A stretch of DNA of 64,000 nt from Lutjanus erythropterus (lineage: Eukaryota > Chordata > Actinopteri > Lutjaniformes > Lutjanidae). The stretch covers positions 26,025,564 to 26,089,563 of the forward strand of contig CM034595.1 in the NCBI GenBank assembly GCA_020091685.1, given 5' to 3'. The notes below the pieces were generated by a model. That model was not told the origin of the DNA. It made no database searches and worked only from the letters and a program-made list of their open reading frames with translations. How positions within the stretch are numbered: position 1 is the first letter of the stretch; every line of letters starts with the position of its first letter. A program made the translations under genes and the position numbers. Shown here in pieces: positions 13,528 through 25,437 of this stretch.

Positions 13528-14374
13528 TGACATAAAGAGTAAGAGTGTGTGTGTGTGTGACAGAGAGAAAAAGCAGGAGCATGTTGTCGCCATGGGTGAT
13601 GATGAACAGTTAGTCAATGCGAGGCAGATGGCCAGGCATGTGTGTGTATGTGTGAGAGGTGTGTTGGGGTGTGTGGTTATGTGTGTGCTGCTGCACAGGC
13701 AGTGACAAACAGTCTTTTTGCTTCGAGGCACTGAGCTGGCCCCTGTCCTGTCACTACTATGGATTGGCTGCAAATATTAAGGCAGCTGTAATTCTACCAA
13801 TCAGCTGATGTGTTTTTCTCCGTGCTGCCTGGGGGCAAACCCTCGCTGAGCAGAAATTAACACCAAATTAGAGCCAACTTAGGGAGGTAAAATATGTCCA
13901 AACACCCTAATAGCTTTACACTTAACACATACCTCATTTGTGCCGATTGCACTACTACTACAGCAGCAGCAGTGTAATAAATAAGGCTCATTTACTGAAT
14001 GTATGTCCTCCATTGAGACAGAAAAGAGCATTTATCTGTCCATGCTGCTACACAGAGGCAGAAGGTTTTTCCCCGTACTGCTGGATGACACATCATTTGT
14101 CCTCTGATGACAGGATGTAGAAGTTGTTTTAGCTCGGCGTGCCTCTCATTAACCTGCCCACTCAACGCAAGACCTCAGTGTTAATGAGAGACAGAGGGAG
14201 AGAGTCAGAGAGAAAGGTGGGTGATAACATCATTTCTTCCCTCCTCTCTCTCTCTAATGTATATTAAGAAAGAAAGGGAAGCACAATGGCTGAGTTTTTA
14301 TTTAAAGGCAGGTTAATGTTTTGCAGATTGTATGCTCACTGACAAACATGTATACCTGCTGTGTGTGTTATTTC

Positions 14375-15725
14375 TAGAGCCCAACCTATATACTGGTTGA
14401 TCGATACTATCAGCTCAATATTGGCCACAGCTATATCACTCTATATATCTAGCATATATGTTGTCCAGTATGCATCTAACTGAAAACATTTTTATTTGTT
14501 AGCTTTTTACGCCGCTTTCTTTGTATATTTGATACTTTTACTTAATTCAAGTTTGATATATACATATATTTTGCTCTATTTTGGTATTTTATTTATAGTT
14601 ATTTATAATTATTGAAAAATACCAGTGAATGTTCACTGTTTCAGTGCCCTGATATAAAACTGAACAATAAAATTTACTGTTAAACTGTAAAATATCCTGC
14701 CTCCATTACATACCTTCGTCATAAGTGTTAACCACTTTTGAGACTTTTGGCCATCGATATCGGAATTTTTATTCCCTAATACTGTGATCAGCATCTGCCC
14801 CAAAAATCCAGTATTGTTAGGGCCCTAGTGATAAATAACTTAATTTCTCCCCCACTTTCTCTAATGTATATATACGTATAAGAGAGACATGAATAACACA
14901 ATGGCTCTGAGTTTTTTCTTTAAAGGCAGGTTCATGTTTTGTAGATTGCATGCTCATTGACAAAGACTTCTACACCTGCTGTGTGTGTTATTTCTAGAAA
15001 CAGATGTATCAGTTGACCGATACTATCACGGCCTACCACAGCTGTATCAGTCTATAATAGTATCGATGTATATGCTGTCTGATATGCACCTCTATGAACT
15101 TTTTTTTCAGAACATAATGCAGATTGTTTTTATTTGTCAGGTTAGGTAGCATTCTGTGTATTAGAGCCCAACCAATATATCAGCCGACTGACATTATCAG
15201 ATCTATATCAGTCTTTATTAGTTCTGTTTTGTTTTGGTGCCCTTAAACTGTTAAACAGCCTTTACATTTTATTTTGTATAAGGAATATTGGTTGAAAATT
15301 CTATATCAGAATTTTTTTTTACTCCCTGATATCATCTATCTTGGTATCGGCATTGCCTCCAAAAGTCCAGTATCGGTCGGGCTCTACTGTGTATGTTTGA
15401 TACTTTAACTTAAGACAGGTTTGGTATACATACATATGTGTTTTTTATGTATAATTATTCCTACTTATTTTTTATTTATAATTATTTACAATTATTAAAA
15501 ATAGTAAAAAGTGAAAGTTCACCATACCTGCCTCCATAACTTTCTCAGATATGTTCAGCCCTTTTGAGGAATAATTGCAAAAAATGTGTGTTTATGTATT
15601 CTTTGTTCTATATTTTGAATATAATATTCTGATTAAAGAATATCGGCTTACATGATGATATCAGAATTCTTCAGCACCTAATATCGGTATCAGTATCAGC
15701 CCACAAAAAAGATCCCGTATCTGTA
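14375..15725. mobile_element. Cluster of related MITE copies ('agagcccaacc...tatatcag' type)
   Basis: At least three copies or parts: 14380-14825 (TAGAGCCCAACCTATATACT to TTGTTAGGGCCCTA), 15000-15110, and 15160-15390 (AGAGCCCAACCAATATATCA to GTATCGGTCGGGCTCTA). A further piece ends near 15720. The ends are inverted (AGAGCCCAACC / GGGCTCTA). Sequence between copies also repeats (TTTAAAGGCAGGTT...TGCTGTGTGTGTTATTTCTAG at about 14300-14380 and 14920-15000), so a 600-bp unit seems to have been duplicated. Confidence 0.6.
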
Positions 15726-15765
15726 GTAGCATTGCTATATCATGCTTCTAACTAATGGTCGTTGA

Positions 15766-16120
15766 ATTGACAACAGAAACAGTGTGTGAGCGACATTTCA
15801 GTGCTATAAATACTATAAGTTCTTTAAAAATGTGTCGCATTCTATTTAATTTGTTGCAAAAGTGTGATTTACAGCAAAATAAACCCCAAAATAGATACAA
15901 CATGAGGCTCACTAGTAAGTCCATACAATAACATGAATGTTCACACAATTAGCAGCAAAAAACAGAGTGTCTCCTACATTTAAATGCTTTAAAATGCTGC
16001 GCATGTTTTCAAAAAGAGCTATATTCTTTTTAATTTGTTGCAAAAGTGTGATTTGCCCCGGACTAAACCCCCAAATAGATTCAGCACTATCGCCAAGTCC
16101 ATACATTGATATCATTGTGA
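15766..16120. repeat. Tandem duplication, two units offset by 184 bp
   Basis: Two diverged copies share TTTAATTTGTTGCAAAAGTG (around 15846 and 16030), then TGATTT, TAAACCCC, AAATAGAT and AAGTCCATACA. They lie just left of the CpG-rich block. Confidence 0.7.
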
Positions 16121-16546
16121 GACATTACCACATGGTGTTACTTTATAAAGTAAGGCCTCTAAACGCACTCTGCTGAGTCAAAGAAAACCCCTATATATTT
16201 GGATGGATAACGTTAAAATCATTCAAGCCATATCTGATAGTGTTTCTACGTTGTGCGCATGTGATACATGGAGTGGGCAATATTTCTCCACTCCATCATT
16301 CCGTCGTGCTCGTTGCTGTTATGAGAAAGATGGTGACACAGCAATGAAAGAGTCATTTTCTCTACCTCTGCCTCTCCTCGGCAGCATCTAACCACTCCTT
16401 TTGTTTTCCCACTCCCTCATTACTTTGAAGACTGCTCTTCAGAGCCTCTGAATGCTCGAACGCACGGCGCTCTCGCTCCTATAAATAAAGGTGACGAAGC
16501 GTCGATGGAGCCATCATTATTACCACCAGACGGACAGGTTACTCAC

Positions 16547-16604
16547 CTCCCGCAATGGCGAGGAGAGCCAGCAGCAGCAGCCGCGGCCGCCAGCCGTGCA
16601 TCAT
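16547..16604 (-). CDS. First coding exon of an unidentified secreted or membrane protein (signal peptide)
   Basis: Reading leftwards, ATGATG at 16604-16599 opens a 19-codon frame, MMHGWRPRLLLLALLAIAG, which has the basic n-region and Leu/Ala-rich core of a signal peptide. It ends in a split Gly-type codon at a consensus gtgagt donor (16546-16541), phase 1. The surrounding 400 bp are GC- and CpG-rich, as expected for a vertebrate promoter and first exon. Signal-peptide exons with phase-1 introns are common in nicotinic receptor subunits, immunoglobulin-superfamily adhesion proteins and ephrins; the sequence does not decide between them. No matching second exon was recognised further left, so the rest of the gene may lie partly or wholly outside the window. 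Confidence 0.5.
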
Positions 16605-16970
16605 CTTGCGTGCGTCTCCGAGCCCGAAAGGTGTTCACCGCGATGGAGAGGCCACCCCGAGCACACCCGCAGTGTTACACCCCTCCTCCTCCTCCTCCTC
16701 ACGACCCAAACCTCCCTTCAGTCTCTACCTGGCATGTTGACGTCAGGGCTCTCCGTCGGTTCTTCTTCGCCCGAAAAAAAAAGGGGGGAGAAATATCGAT
16801 ACCTCTGCGGGGCCAGGTGAGCAGTGCGCTGGGTCGTGCGGTGCGGTGCGGTGCGGTGCTGACTGTCCGTGCAGCTGAACGCCGCTCCGCTCCGCTCAGC
16901 GATGCGACGCGCTGCCTGGAGAGAGGCGGGGGCGGGGCGCGGAGGGGGGAGGCGGAGGGGAGGGAGAGGA
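16560..16970. promoter_or_regulatory. CpG-rich promoter block
   Basis: The most GC- and CpG-rich stretch in the window, embedded in AT-rich DNA. It covers the signal-peptide exon on the minus strand and the sequence upstream of it. It contains about five copies of the pentamer GTGCG (16836-16858) and purine-rich GGGAGG runs (16925-16965). A plus-strand TATAAATA (16480-16487) lies at its left edge. Confidence 0.6.
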
Positions 16971-17379
16971 GGATGTGGCATACCTCAGAGGCTCGGCTAA
17001 CGATGCCAGTGTCTTCCCCGCACAAAGTCACACATCACCATTCAATATTCAGCACTGTGAGGCACGTACAGCGTGTTTGTGGGGCTAATAGTGACTTTAT
17101 AGCGACCTTGTCAAACTTAATGGCATCTTTCATCTCTTATCTGCTTTATCTTTAATATTAGCCTCAGGCCAGATAGTTGTGGCAGCAGTGGTGTTTCATC
17201 TCCTAAAATTTATTTTTCATTAAGCAGCCACAAGGAAATAAATACAGGATATAAATGTGATACCATCTGCACTAATCTCCCCTTTTTCATTTAATACAGA
17301 GAAAATACATTCTAAAATAGGTTTCTGTTTATTTTATTTAAGAAGAAACAATATTCATTCATTAACATGAGCAATTAAA

Positions 17380-17863
17380 GGGATAGTTTTGATTATTTAA
17401 GTGGGGTTGTACGAGGTACTTATCCATAGTCAGTCTGTTACCTACAGTAAATGGCTGTCTGCACACTCCCAGTTGGGAGAAGCAGAGAGAAATAGTCTCG
17501 CATAGCCAGACCTATATCAGTTCTCAGCATGGGAGAGAAGTCTGGCTCCCCACAGTATCATTTTGCTATAGGGTGCTAAACCCTGGATGGAGTTGTTGGT
17601 CTACCACTGCCTTGATTAGTTTGTTTGTTTGGACTCACCGAAGTCGCACAATAACAAACAAACAAACCAATTCAGGCAGCAGTAAACCAGTAACTCCTGT
17701 GTTCTGCGAGGTAAAATTAATGCCAAAGGAGTCTGAAAGACAGTGGTATTAGGCTTATGTAACAGCAGTTTTCCATCAGAAAAGGCTCTAGATTGCTTGG
17801 TTTCCCACACTGATGGGGGGTAAGTACCTCATAAACCCCACCTCAAAACATCTTAAATATCCC
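17380..17863. mobile_element. Element with about 45-bp terminal inverted repeats
   Basis: Left end GGGATAGTTTTGATTATTTA then AGTGGGGTTGTACGAGGTAC; right end, read on the opposite strand, GGGATATTTAAGATGTTTTG then AGGTGGGGTTTATGAGGTAC. This is a recognisable fish repeat, non-coding, about 484 bp. Confidence 0.75.
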
Positions 17864-20799
17864 AGTAAGTCCATCCTGTAAATGTACCAGATGTTACCAT
17901 ACAGGCTAATTTTCATCTGCAGTCTCTGGCAGGCTGATGGCAAAAAAAAATTACAGGATAGCATTCAAAAGCATTCATAAGCACAAAACAATGACATGAC
18001 AATATAGTATAAAACATTGCATAAAAAAATACAGTACAAAAGCACATAAAAACAGACAAAACTCATATGAAGAGACAAGACAGACCATAATAACAATAAT
18101 AATCAAAGAAAAAATTGGACATGTATAATTGTAAATGTCATATCTATGTATAAATGTCTGCAACTTTTCACATCTTTGCTTGTTAAAATAACCTCACACC
18201 ACCTTTCTTAACAGAACTGCCTAAGTCTAATGTAGTCATTATTCTGTGAATAATCTTCACCCTCTAAAAGCTTGAGGGGTATGTCTTCTCTCTCTCCTAT
18301 TTGATCTCTTCCTCTCTCTTTTTCTTCCCTTCCTGTCGCTTATTTTTCATTAAATGTCCATTTTTATCTTCCCCTCTAGGCCACTGAAGTAACCTCTAAT
18401 CCCCATCCACAAAGTCAAACACGCAGGAGCCGGGGAGGACTATGGGGAGGAAAGAAAGAACAGACAGGTACAGGGAAGTGGAGTGTAGCCAGGTAGACAT
18501 AAGTTGGGATGAACATATGGAAGCTTGCTGCTCATTCTGCAACACTCTCACTGCGGGTCATGCTGAGAGAACTGTAACAACTGATCTGGATGATGAGGGG
18601 CGGAGGGAGGTAATGCAGCAAATAAAAAGGGGTACAGGACTCAAAATGCAGGAAGGAGGGAGAGGAGGGGAGTCAAAGAGCGTGGGAGGCAGGGAGGGAT
18701 GGATGGGGGAAGAGTAAACTAAGTAAACAGGAGTGCGGGATGGAGGGAGGAGGCGGTTGCCGTGGTGACTAAGAGAAACCAGAAAGCTCCAGGAGGAAAC
18801 GACCTGTTTCTCCTTCATTTTGTCTATTTTCATCACCAACACACAAAAAAGAGAATACACATGCGCAGCTGGCACACAGCACACACTCATGCATAAATGC
18901 ACACAATGCATACACACACACACAAATGTACGTATGCATGCACACACACACACACACAGGCAAACTCCTCTCCCACTGTAATGTCTTCCTCTCTCATGCT
19001 ATCTTTATCCACTCTTCCTCTCTGCCTCTCTCTGTACAGTCCTTTCTACCTCTCCTCTGCAGTGAATGAGCTGACCTGACAGTGCTCCTCCTCTGCACTG
19101 AGTGCTGTGAGTCTCTCTCTGAATTATTTAAAAGCTGGGACCCCCACAAGTGCTTGTCTTGCCCTAACACCCCCTCACGCTCTCCCTCTCTCTTCTTTCC
19201 TCTGTCCCTTCCTCTCCGGCTGTCATTCTGTCTTCTGGTGGCTGCAATTACTTCCTGATGTGGTTCTGTCACATCTGGCCAACACTTTGATTAAACAACA
19301 AACATTTCTGATCTATGACTCACACACTTATTAATAGTGTAAAGCAAAGTATAAGAAATCATTGTGCACATTTTTATAGTAGTTAAGAGCAGTATTTGTG
19401 CTTACATTTACTTTACCTTTCTTTACTACATTTCAGAGGCAAAGATTGTAATTTATTTTTGTATTTCAATATTGCTTAGATCTGAGATTCCCATTTTTTT
19501 CTTAACAAAGGACCCCTTACAAATGACAAAATAAACCCATGGGGACCTCCTCATGTATGTTCCTTAGAATAATTTGATGTAGCATATTTGTTTACACTTC
19601 TACTTAGTTATGTTAAAGAACAAGATCAGCTGTGTTGCACTTTGTCACAAGTAGTGTATCTTGCAGTATTTTTATGTACAGGTGAACAGGAGCACCACAC
19701 CACGCTACATTTCCTTTCTGCCATCTCTCACAAGTTTTATGTAGAAGTGTGTGCACTGGGGGCTCGGTTCTCATGTCTCATAGGTTTCCAGCCATGTGAC
19801 ACTGGCCAGCGAAATAAAAATATCAGGACAAACATACAAAAGCGCTGAAAATGCTTGCAAGAGATGCAGCCACCCATGGTTTGTATTAGTTTTTCAAAAG
19901 AATCAATACCAAATTACTGGCTTGTGAGAATCAATGTATTAATCCTGCAGAATTGATCCACCCATCCCTGTTTTACACAGTGGTCCTTTTAATCAGTAAA
20001 TACAATGTATAACAAAATAATAGTGACACAACACTATAATTTTGCTCCATGATGAGTAGTAAAGGATCTGAACTCTTCCACCAATGATACATTATAAGTT
20101 CCTATCCAGAGCCCAAGTGAAATTATGCATATCATCTCTGTCTTGTGAAAAACACCAAAATGTGTTATGTGCTATAAACAACAGCCCTGTTTTCAGTTAT
20201 GTGAGGATACAGTTTTCAGATGTTCCACTGTGTTCCTAAATGATTTAATATCTTCAAAAACAGGGTAATTTTCTCTGCCCATAAATGAATACATTCAGTG
20301 TCTCAAACGTAAAAATGATATACACAATTTTCACTGAGCAGCAATTATATATAAGGCCAAGAAAGCTCAAACAAACATTTAACATTGTAGACGAGATGGT
20401 TACTGAATCCCCAAAAACAGACTGACAAGCAGCGCAAGAATCATGTGTCCAGGACCCCGGGCTTCTTGTTTATTTTGACCTACTTTGTGATTTAATTAAG
20501 AGAACACAGAGGACTAACCACAACAGATCACACGGATGGAGGGAGGGGTGATACTTAGTGGTATCTGTTGTTGTGTAACATTGCCATTTGTGACACATTG
20601 GGGAGCAGGATGGCCAAGAATAGGGATGGCTTTTCAACCGGAAAGCTTGGGTTCAAGCTCACGCAGAAGTCAGCATCTCCCCGCTGAAGAGTCTGTAAGT
20701 CCGTAAGACTGAGTTGACCCTGCACTTTGACCATTCGAGTAGGTGTCATACAATCAATACACCGAAGGGCTGAGGGTTTACCCAGAACCCCTTTCATCA

Positions 20800-21545
20800 A
20801 CTCTTATTGAAAAGAAGAGTCCTCCAAGGATTGCTGAAATCGCTGTAGAACTCTTTTGTTAAGGATTCTTTGTCCTATAATATAAAATAGTTGTCTGTAG
20901 AGCCCACTGAGTATGTTCAAAATAAAAACCCTTAGAATATAAAAAGGTTCTCGTTAGAAAACCCTGACTGCATTCTAGATAAAAAGGTTCTAGAAAACCT
21001 TTTTATAAGGTAGATTGTTGTTTAGCATCTGCCAGAAGGGGGAACGGTTCTGGGAGCTCTTTTCCACCAAAATGAAACTGGCCCCGTTCTGGTTCAAGCA
21101 CCTGATTTTGAATTGTTCTGAGCATTTCCACCAAAAATAACCTGCTTTGGAACCTGAAAAATGGGCTCCCAGCTGGAATAAAAAAATGTTCTCCTTGCCA
21201 TATTCTGCATGTTGTTGTGCATTGTGCAACACTCTCTGTTGATGACACCCTTGATTACGATGGTTCCACTCAAAACTGGTGGCACCAAGGTTTCCCAGGA
21301 TTTTGAACAGAACCAGTTCAAGAACTAGAGCTTATTAATGGAAAACAGTCCTGAGTGGAACCCTCGGAGAAGGTTCTGGGTGGAACCATTGCACCATGGA
21401 AGGGTTCTCCTTTAAAACCACTCGCAGGGGGATTCTGGATGAAACGTTTCAGAGATGGTTCTAGGTATAACTCTTTATGCTGGGTTCTAGGTAGAATTCT
21501 GTAAAAAGGCTCCAAGAGAAACCTTTATAAAAGGATCTACCAGGA
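20800..21545. repeat. Degenerate 'aagggttct' repeat region
   Basis: Many imperfect short units with GGTTCT, GGAACC and TTTTATAAAAGG, e.g. AAAAAGGTTCTAGAAAACCT and GGGTTCTAGGTAGAATTCTG. Part of a fish element whose end is ACCAAAAAGGGTTCTCCTAT. The section at about 21015-21320 is different and may be an insertion. Confidence 0.55.
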
Positions 21546-21892
21546 ACCAAAAAGGGTTCTCCTATGGGGACAAGCCGAATAAGAGTAAGAGGAGTGATTT
21601 ACTTTTAACTCTCTAATTTCTGGCTCTGCTCTGACGTTACATGTTGCTGTTCTCCATTCACAAACGGAGCTTCTGTCTGTGGGGGAGCTACATTGCTACT
21701 ATGGCACTATGGCCACGGTTATTCATAGCTCTTTTTATATCGCAGCCTGTCTCTCCTCCCTCTTTCTCTCCACCTCTCCTCCCTCTCCTCATTCCCCGTA
21801 GAGATGGCCCTACCTCACTCTAACTAATCACCATGGCAACCTGGTAATCCCTGAACAGAAAAATTCTGACTCCCTCTCTCTATCTCTCCTTC

Positions 21893-21974
21893 ACACACAC
21901 ACACACACACACAACAGGACTGCAAGCACACACGCATAAATGCACACATGGGTGCACACATCGGTACACTAATG

Positions 21975-22013
<39 letters not shown>
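21893..22013. repeat. CA-rich region with two (CA)n runs
   Basis: Runs at 21893-21912 and 21979-22013, separated by imperfect CA-rich DNA. Confidence 0.93.
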
Positions 22014-22016
<3 letters not shown>

Positions 22017-22790
22017 TAGAGATACTCATGCAAACCAATACACTGGTGTTTACTGGTAAGACATATCTTACTGCAAACACACGCTTCCATGCATCATTGT
22101 GAGGATAAAGCTTCTCTGCAGCTTCATGCGTGTGTGTTGGCGAGGATTTCAACACACAACCTTTTGGTTTGTGCTATTTGTGTGTACCATACTTATGTAT
22201 GTGTGCTCATGTGTGTGCTCATGTTTGTCCGTATTTGTCGACTACAAATAGGTGTGTGTGCGAGTGCATGCATGAGATTGCATGTGTGTGTGTCTATGTG
22301 TGTAACAGTAATTGATTTCACACTCAGGTCAATGGTTTTACAGCTACAAGAGAAAAGCACACGGATTCACTCTCATCTCTGTTTCACAGCCTTTTTTTTC
22401 TTGAACCCTGCTTTGACTTTTTGCTGCTGGCATGTCTAATAATAACACTGTTTGTCTGCAGTTAATATGAATTTTATTTTATTTACTAAATAAAAGTCTT
22501 ACAACAATAATATACAGCCCACATCACTGTTGGGTTGGTGTGAAAAAAAAATCTGACAATATCCAACAATCACTTCATACATACATCATTTATGCATTGC
22601 ACATTTTAGGGTAAAACAGGTCAGCTCATTCACAATTAAGTAAAATAACCTGGGCCTGGGCAATAACACAAAAGTGTACACTTCATCAATGTCAATAAGG
22701 CAATTGCTTAATGAAATGTTCAGGAGTTTCATTTAAATGCATTAAATGCAAACCACCATGAAAGCACATAACAAATATAAACAGCCTATA

Positions 22791-23271
22791 GCCACATTTC
22801 CACCACTGGAACTATCCTCAGGGTCTGGGAAACTTTATTTCCACCGCAGGGACCAGGGTCTAAAATACGTTCCATAAACATTATTTTAACCCCCATGAAG
22901 TCCCTGCTCAGGGGTAAAGTATAGGAACTTTAATGTTTCTTGTTTACTGTAACATGGAGTTACAGAGGAAAGCGTACAACAGATGGACTGATGAAGTCCA
23001 GGCTTTGTCAAGCATTCATCCTGAGGATGAAATAGAGCGGGAATTGGAAATGCAATGCACACTAATGGTCATTATGTATATTGCAGCATAATAATTATGG
23101 AAAAACTCCCATTAGTTTTTCATACATCAGTGGACTCATTTCCTCAATCTTTGCGGGTCTTTAGACCATAATGGAAATGCAGACAACAATGTGCTGAAGG
23201 AACCTTTCGGTTTCTTGAAAAGTAGCTCCTGGGACTAAAAGTTCCAGGCACTTTGGGTGGAAATGTTGCTT
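22791..23271. mobile_element. PIF/Harbinger-like remnant
   Basis: Ends are inverted: GCCACATTTCCACCACTGGA at the left and, read on the other strand, AGCAACATTTCCACCCAAAG at the right. It contains a short frame (22954-23091) with a Myb/SANT-like peptide typical of the second gene of Harbinger transposons. No transposase is present. Confidence 0.55.
22954..23091 (+). pseudogene. Remnant of a Harbinger Myb/SANT-like reading frame
   Basis: A 45-codon frame, starting MELQRKAYNRWTDEVQALSS and continuing IHPEDEIERELE. The RWTDEEVQALLSI...EIQRELE pattern is that of the DNA-binding Myb-like protein encoded by PIF/Harbinger elements in fish. It stops soon after helix 1-2, so it is a truncated, dead copy inside a non-autonomous element. 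Confidence 0.5.
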
Positions 23272-24146
23272 ATCATATCCCTTGATAATGACAATGGAGC
23301 GTGCGTGACACGCAGACAGCCGGTCTTTAACAGGTGTGTTGTTCAGTTGTACCAAAGACGTGTGACAAAACAACAGAAGTAGTGTGGAGTAAGAAAATGA
23401 GTGCAGATAGTGAGGGAATTGTTAGTCAAAAAGGAAATTTTTTTTTTTATCTATTACAGGGGTGTGTTGATAAATAAAGTGATTAAATACAACCTTTTTT
23501 CCTCTGGTCTTTATTATAAATCTTTCACCATTAAAAATTATCAGTAATTATTGATATCAGCTAAAATGAAACATATATCGCCCAGCCCTAAAATAATCTC
23601 ACATTTACAGGCGAGGTGAAGGCACATGGATGGACATTATGTTCACATATTTATTCTGCACATTCCAAACACTCAAACAATTTTGCTGACAGGGCACTTT
23701 TACACTTTGTAAGACCCCTCCCACCACACTAGTGCTAATCATCTAATCAATAAAACTCTTTTCTCTTAACTGACAGAGCGGTTGGCAAATGAGCCTGATT
23801 TTGAGGATAGATCAATAGGCTGATTGACACATCAAATGGATGAATGAATATACTCCAATCAGGCGTATTGATCTCAAGGACCACGCCTAACTAGATGGCA
23901 TAGTGCTAATTGATGAGGTCAGCACCTCTGTGTAAGGACATCCCATGAGGTGATTATAAACCTCTCCACTCGCGTCAGATATCCAACTGGATACAGGAAG
24001 TGCAGCGTTTTGTGAGCGTTGTTTCAGGTATTATAGAAATCAGTTTGGTTGGTACTGAGAATGATCTGCAGGATCAGTGGACGAGACTATGGAGCAAATA
24101 CACCAGCTGTGAAAGAAGGGATGTTTTTTTTCTGTATCTCTAAGCA

Positions 24147-25437
24147 GGGGTGGAAGAGGTGCCCAGACCCTTTACTTCAGTTAAAGTACTAGTATCAAAC
24201 TGTAGTTTTAAATATTATCAGCTAAATTTACTTGAAGAATCAAAAGTAAAGGTACTCTTTCTGTGATAAAGAGGTCCCCATCAGTGTTTTACAATTATAT
24301 GTGATGTTTTGGTTTTTATATTATGGCTGCATGAATGTATATACTGCCTTTTACTTCTGCACGTGTTTAATGTTTTACTAGATTTAACTACTTTACTGTG
24401 CAAAATAGCCCAGAATTCAGAGATTAATCTTTTTAAATTCTTGCAAAAATCTTGAGTATATCTGGAGCATATCTGGGTTTTTGCATACACATTAAATACA
24501 ATATCTGAATATGCTCTCATACCATATAATGAAATATGTGGAATCAGTATTAGGCTAGAATATGATCAAATCTGTGGCATATCATCACTCTTTGTGATTG
24601 AAGCATGTGGCATACAAAATCATATAAGAAAGATATCCTACTATCTTAACTCCAGATCTGACTTCTTACAATCCATTGACTGGAGAATATCCAACATGGA
24701 TTTTATCGTATATGGGTCATAGTTTGAAATATCTGTGTAACTGGATAGTTTAATCTGCAGCAATAGATCATATTCTATGAGATCATCATGTTTGTTCCAT
24801 CGCTGTCCTGTGAGAACCATGTATTTCTGAAAAGTCAACTTTTCATGAGAAAAACAATCCTGTTTTCATCTTTGTGACAGTGTGTTTTACAGTTAATCCA
24901 AGGGTTTTTTAATAGTTTATTTAGTTTAAAGGCATACTATGAAGGCCTTTCCTAAAAAAAACAATGTATAGACCAAAATAATCCCTTTTAATCATCACCT
25001 ATGACTCACTAGGAGTGTCTGGCAGTGTCTGCATCTGCAGGAAACCATTCCCTCTGCCTGTATTTTCTTATTTTCTCATTATTTTGCTGTCTTCGGGGTG
25101 CTTTACCAACCCAAAGTGTCAGTATTTGACAACCTGGAAATGAGACTTAATAATGAAGCAACTGACAAATCCTGCATATTCTACTTTTAAGAAGTAGGAG
25201 AATTTTCTCAACCCATAAAGAGCACTTAATCCTTCAGTTTATCACAGACATTCAGATTCGCCAAATGAAGAGACACATGACTTTCACTGTAAAGGACATT
25301 TACAATATTTGCCACTGAGATGTAGTGGAGTAGATGTTTAAAGCTGCATAAAACGGAAAGACTCAAGTGAAGTACAAGTACCTTCATTTGTACTTAAGTA
25401 GAGTGCTTCAGTAAATGTACTTACTTACTTTTCACCA
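24147..25437. mobile_element. MITE or DNA transposon with 'ggggtggaa...ttcaccactg' ends
   Basis: Left end CAGGGGTGGAAGAGGTGCCC, then CTTTACTTCAGTTAAAGTAC; right end, reverse strand, CAGTGGTGAAAAGTAAGTAA, then TACATTTACTGAAGCACTCT. This is a common fish terminal sequence. The interior (about 24260-25320) is longer than usual and may hold a further insertion. Confidence 0.55.

Larger units (their letters stand above)
1..16546. other. Non-coding interval left of the signal-peptide exon
   Basis: No coding exon that I recognise. It is filled with MITEs, SINE pieces, TG/CA microsatellites and single-copy AT-rich DNA. If the signal-peptide exon is real, part or all of this is its first intron. Two blocks, about 5540-5770 and 7640-7810, are less AT-rich and look non-repetitive, and could be conserved regulatory elements, but this cannot be judged without an alignment. 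Confidence 0.5.
22650..23589. mobile_element. Outer MITE with 'gggc(t)gggcaat' ends, hosting a second element
   Basis: Left end CCTGGGCCTGGGCAATAACA; right end ATATATCGCCCAGCCCTA, i.e. inverted. The Harbinger-like element at 22791-23271 lies inside. Confidence 0.5.

Noticed and set aside
13226-13773. Open frames of 80-120 codons made mainly of Val-Cys or His-Thr repeats
   Set aside because: They are translations of the TG/CA microsatellites; the same applies around 8090-8305, 21824-22155, 31127-31627 and 33707-34024.
16505-17155. 216-codon plus-strand frame starting MEPSLLPPDGQ
   Set aside because: It is in GC-rich promoter DNA where stops are rare, has Arg/Pro/Ala-rich composition and no recognisable domain, and overlaps the better-supported minus-strand signal-peptide exon.
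20800-21545. CRISPR-like array of short repeats
   Set aside because: Units are degenerate, without regular spacers, in a vertebrate genome; it matches a common fish 'aagggttct' element.
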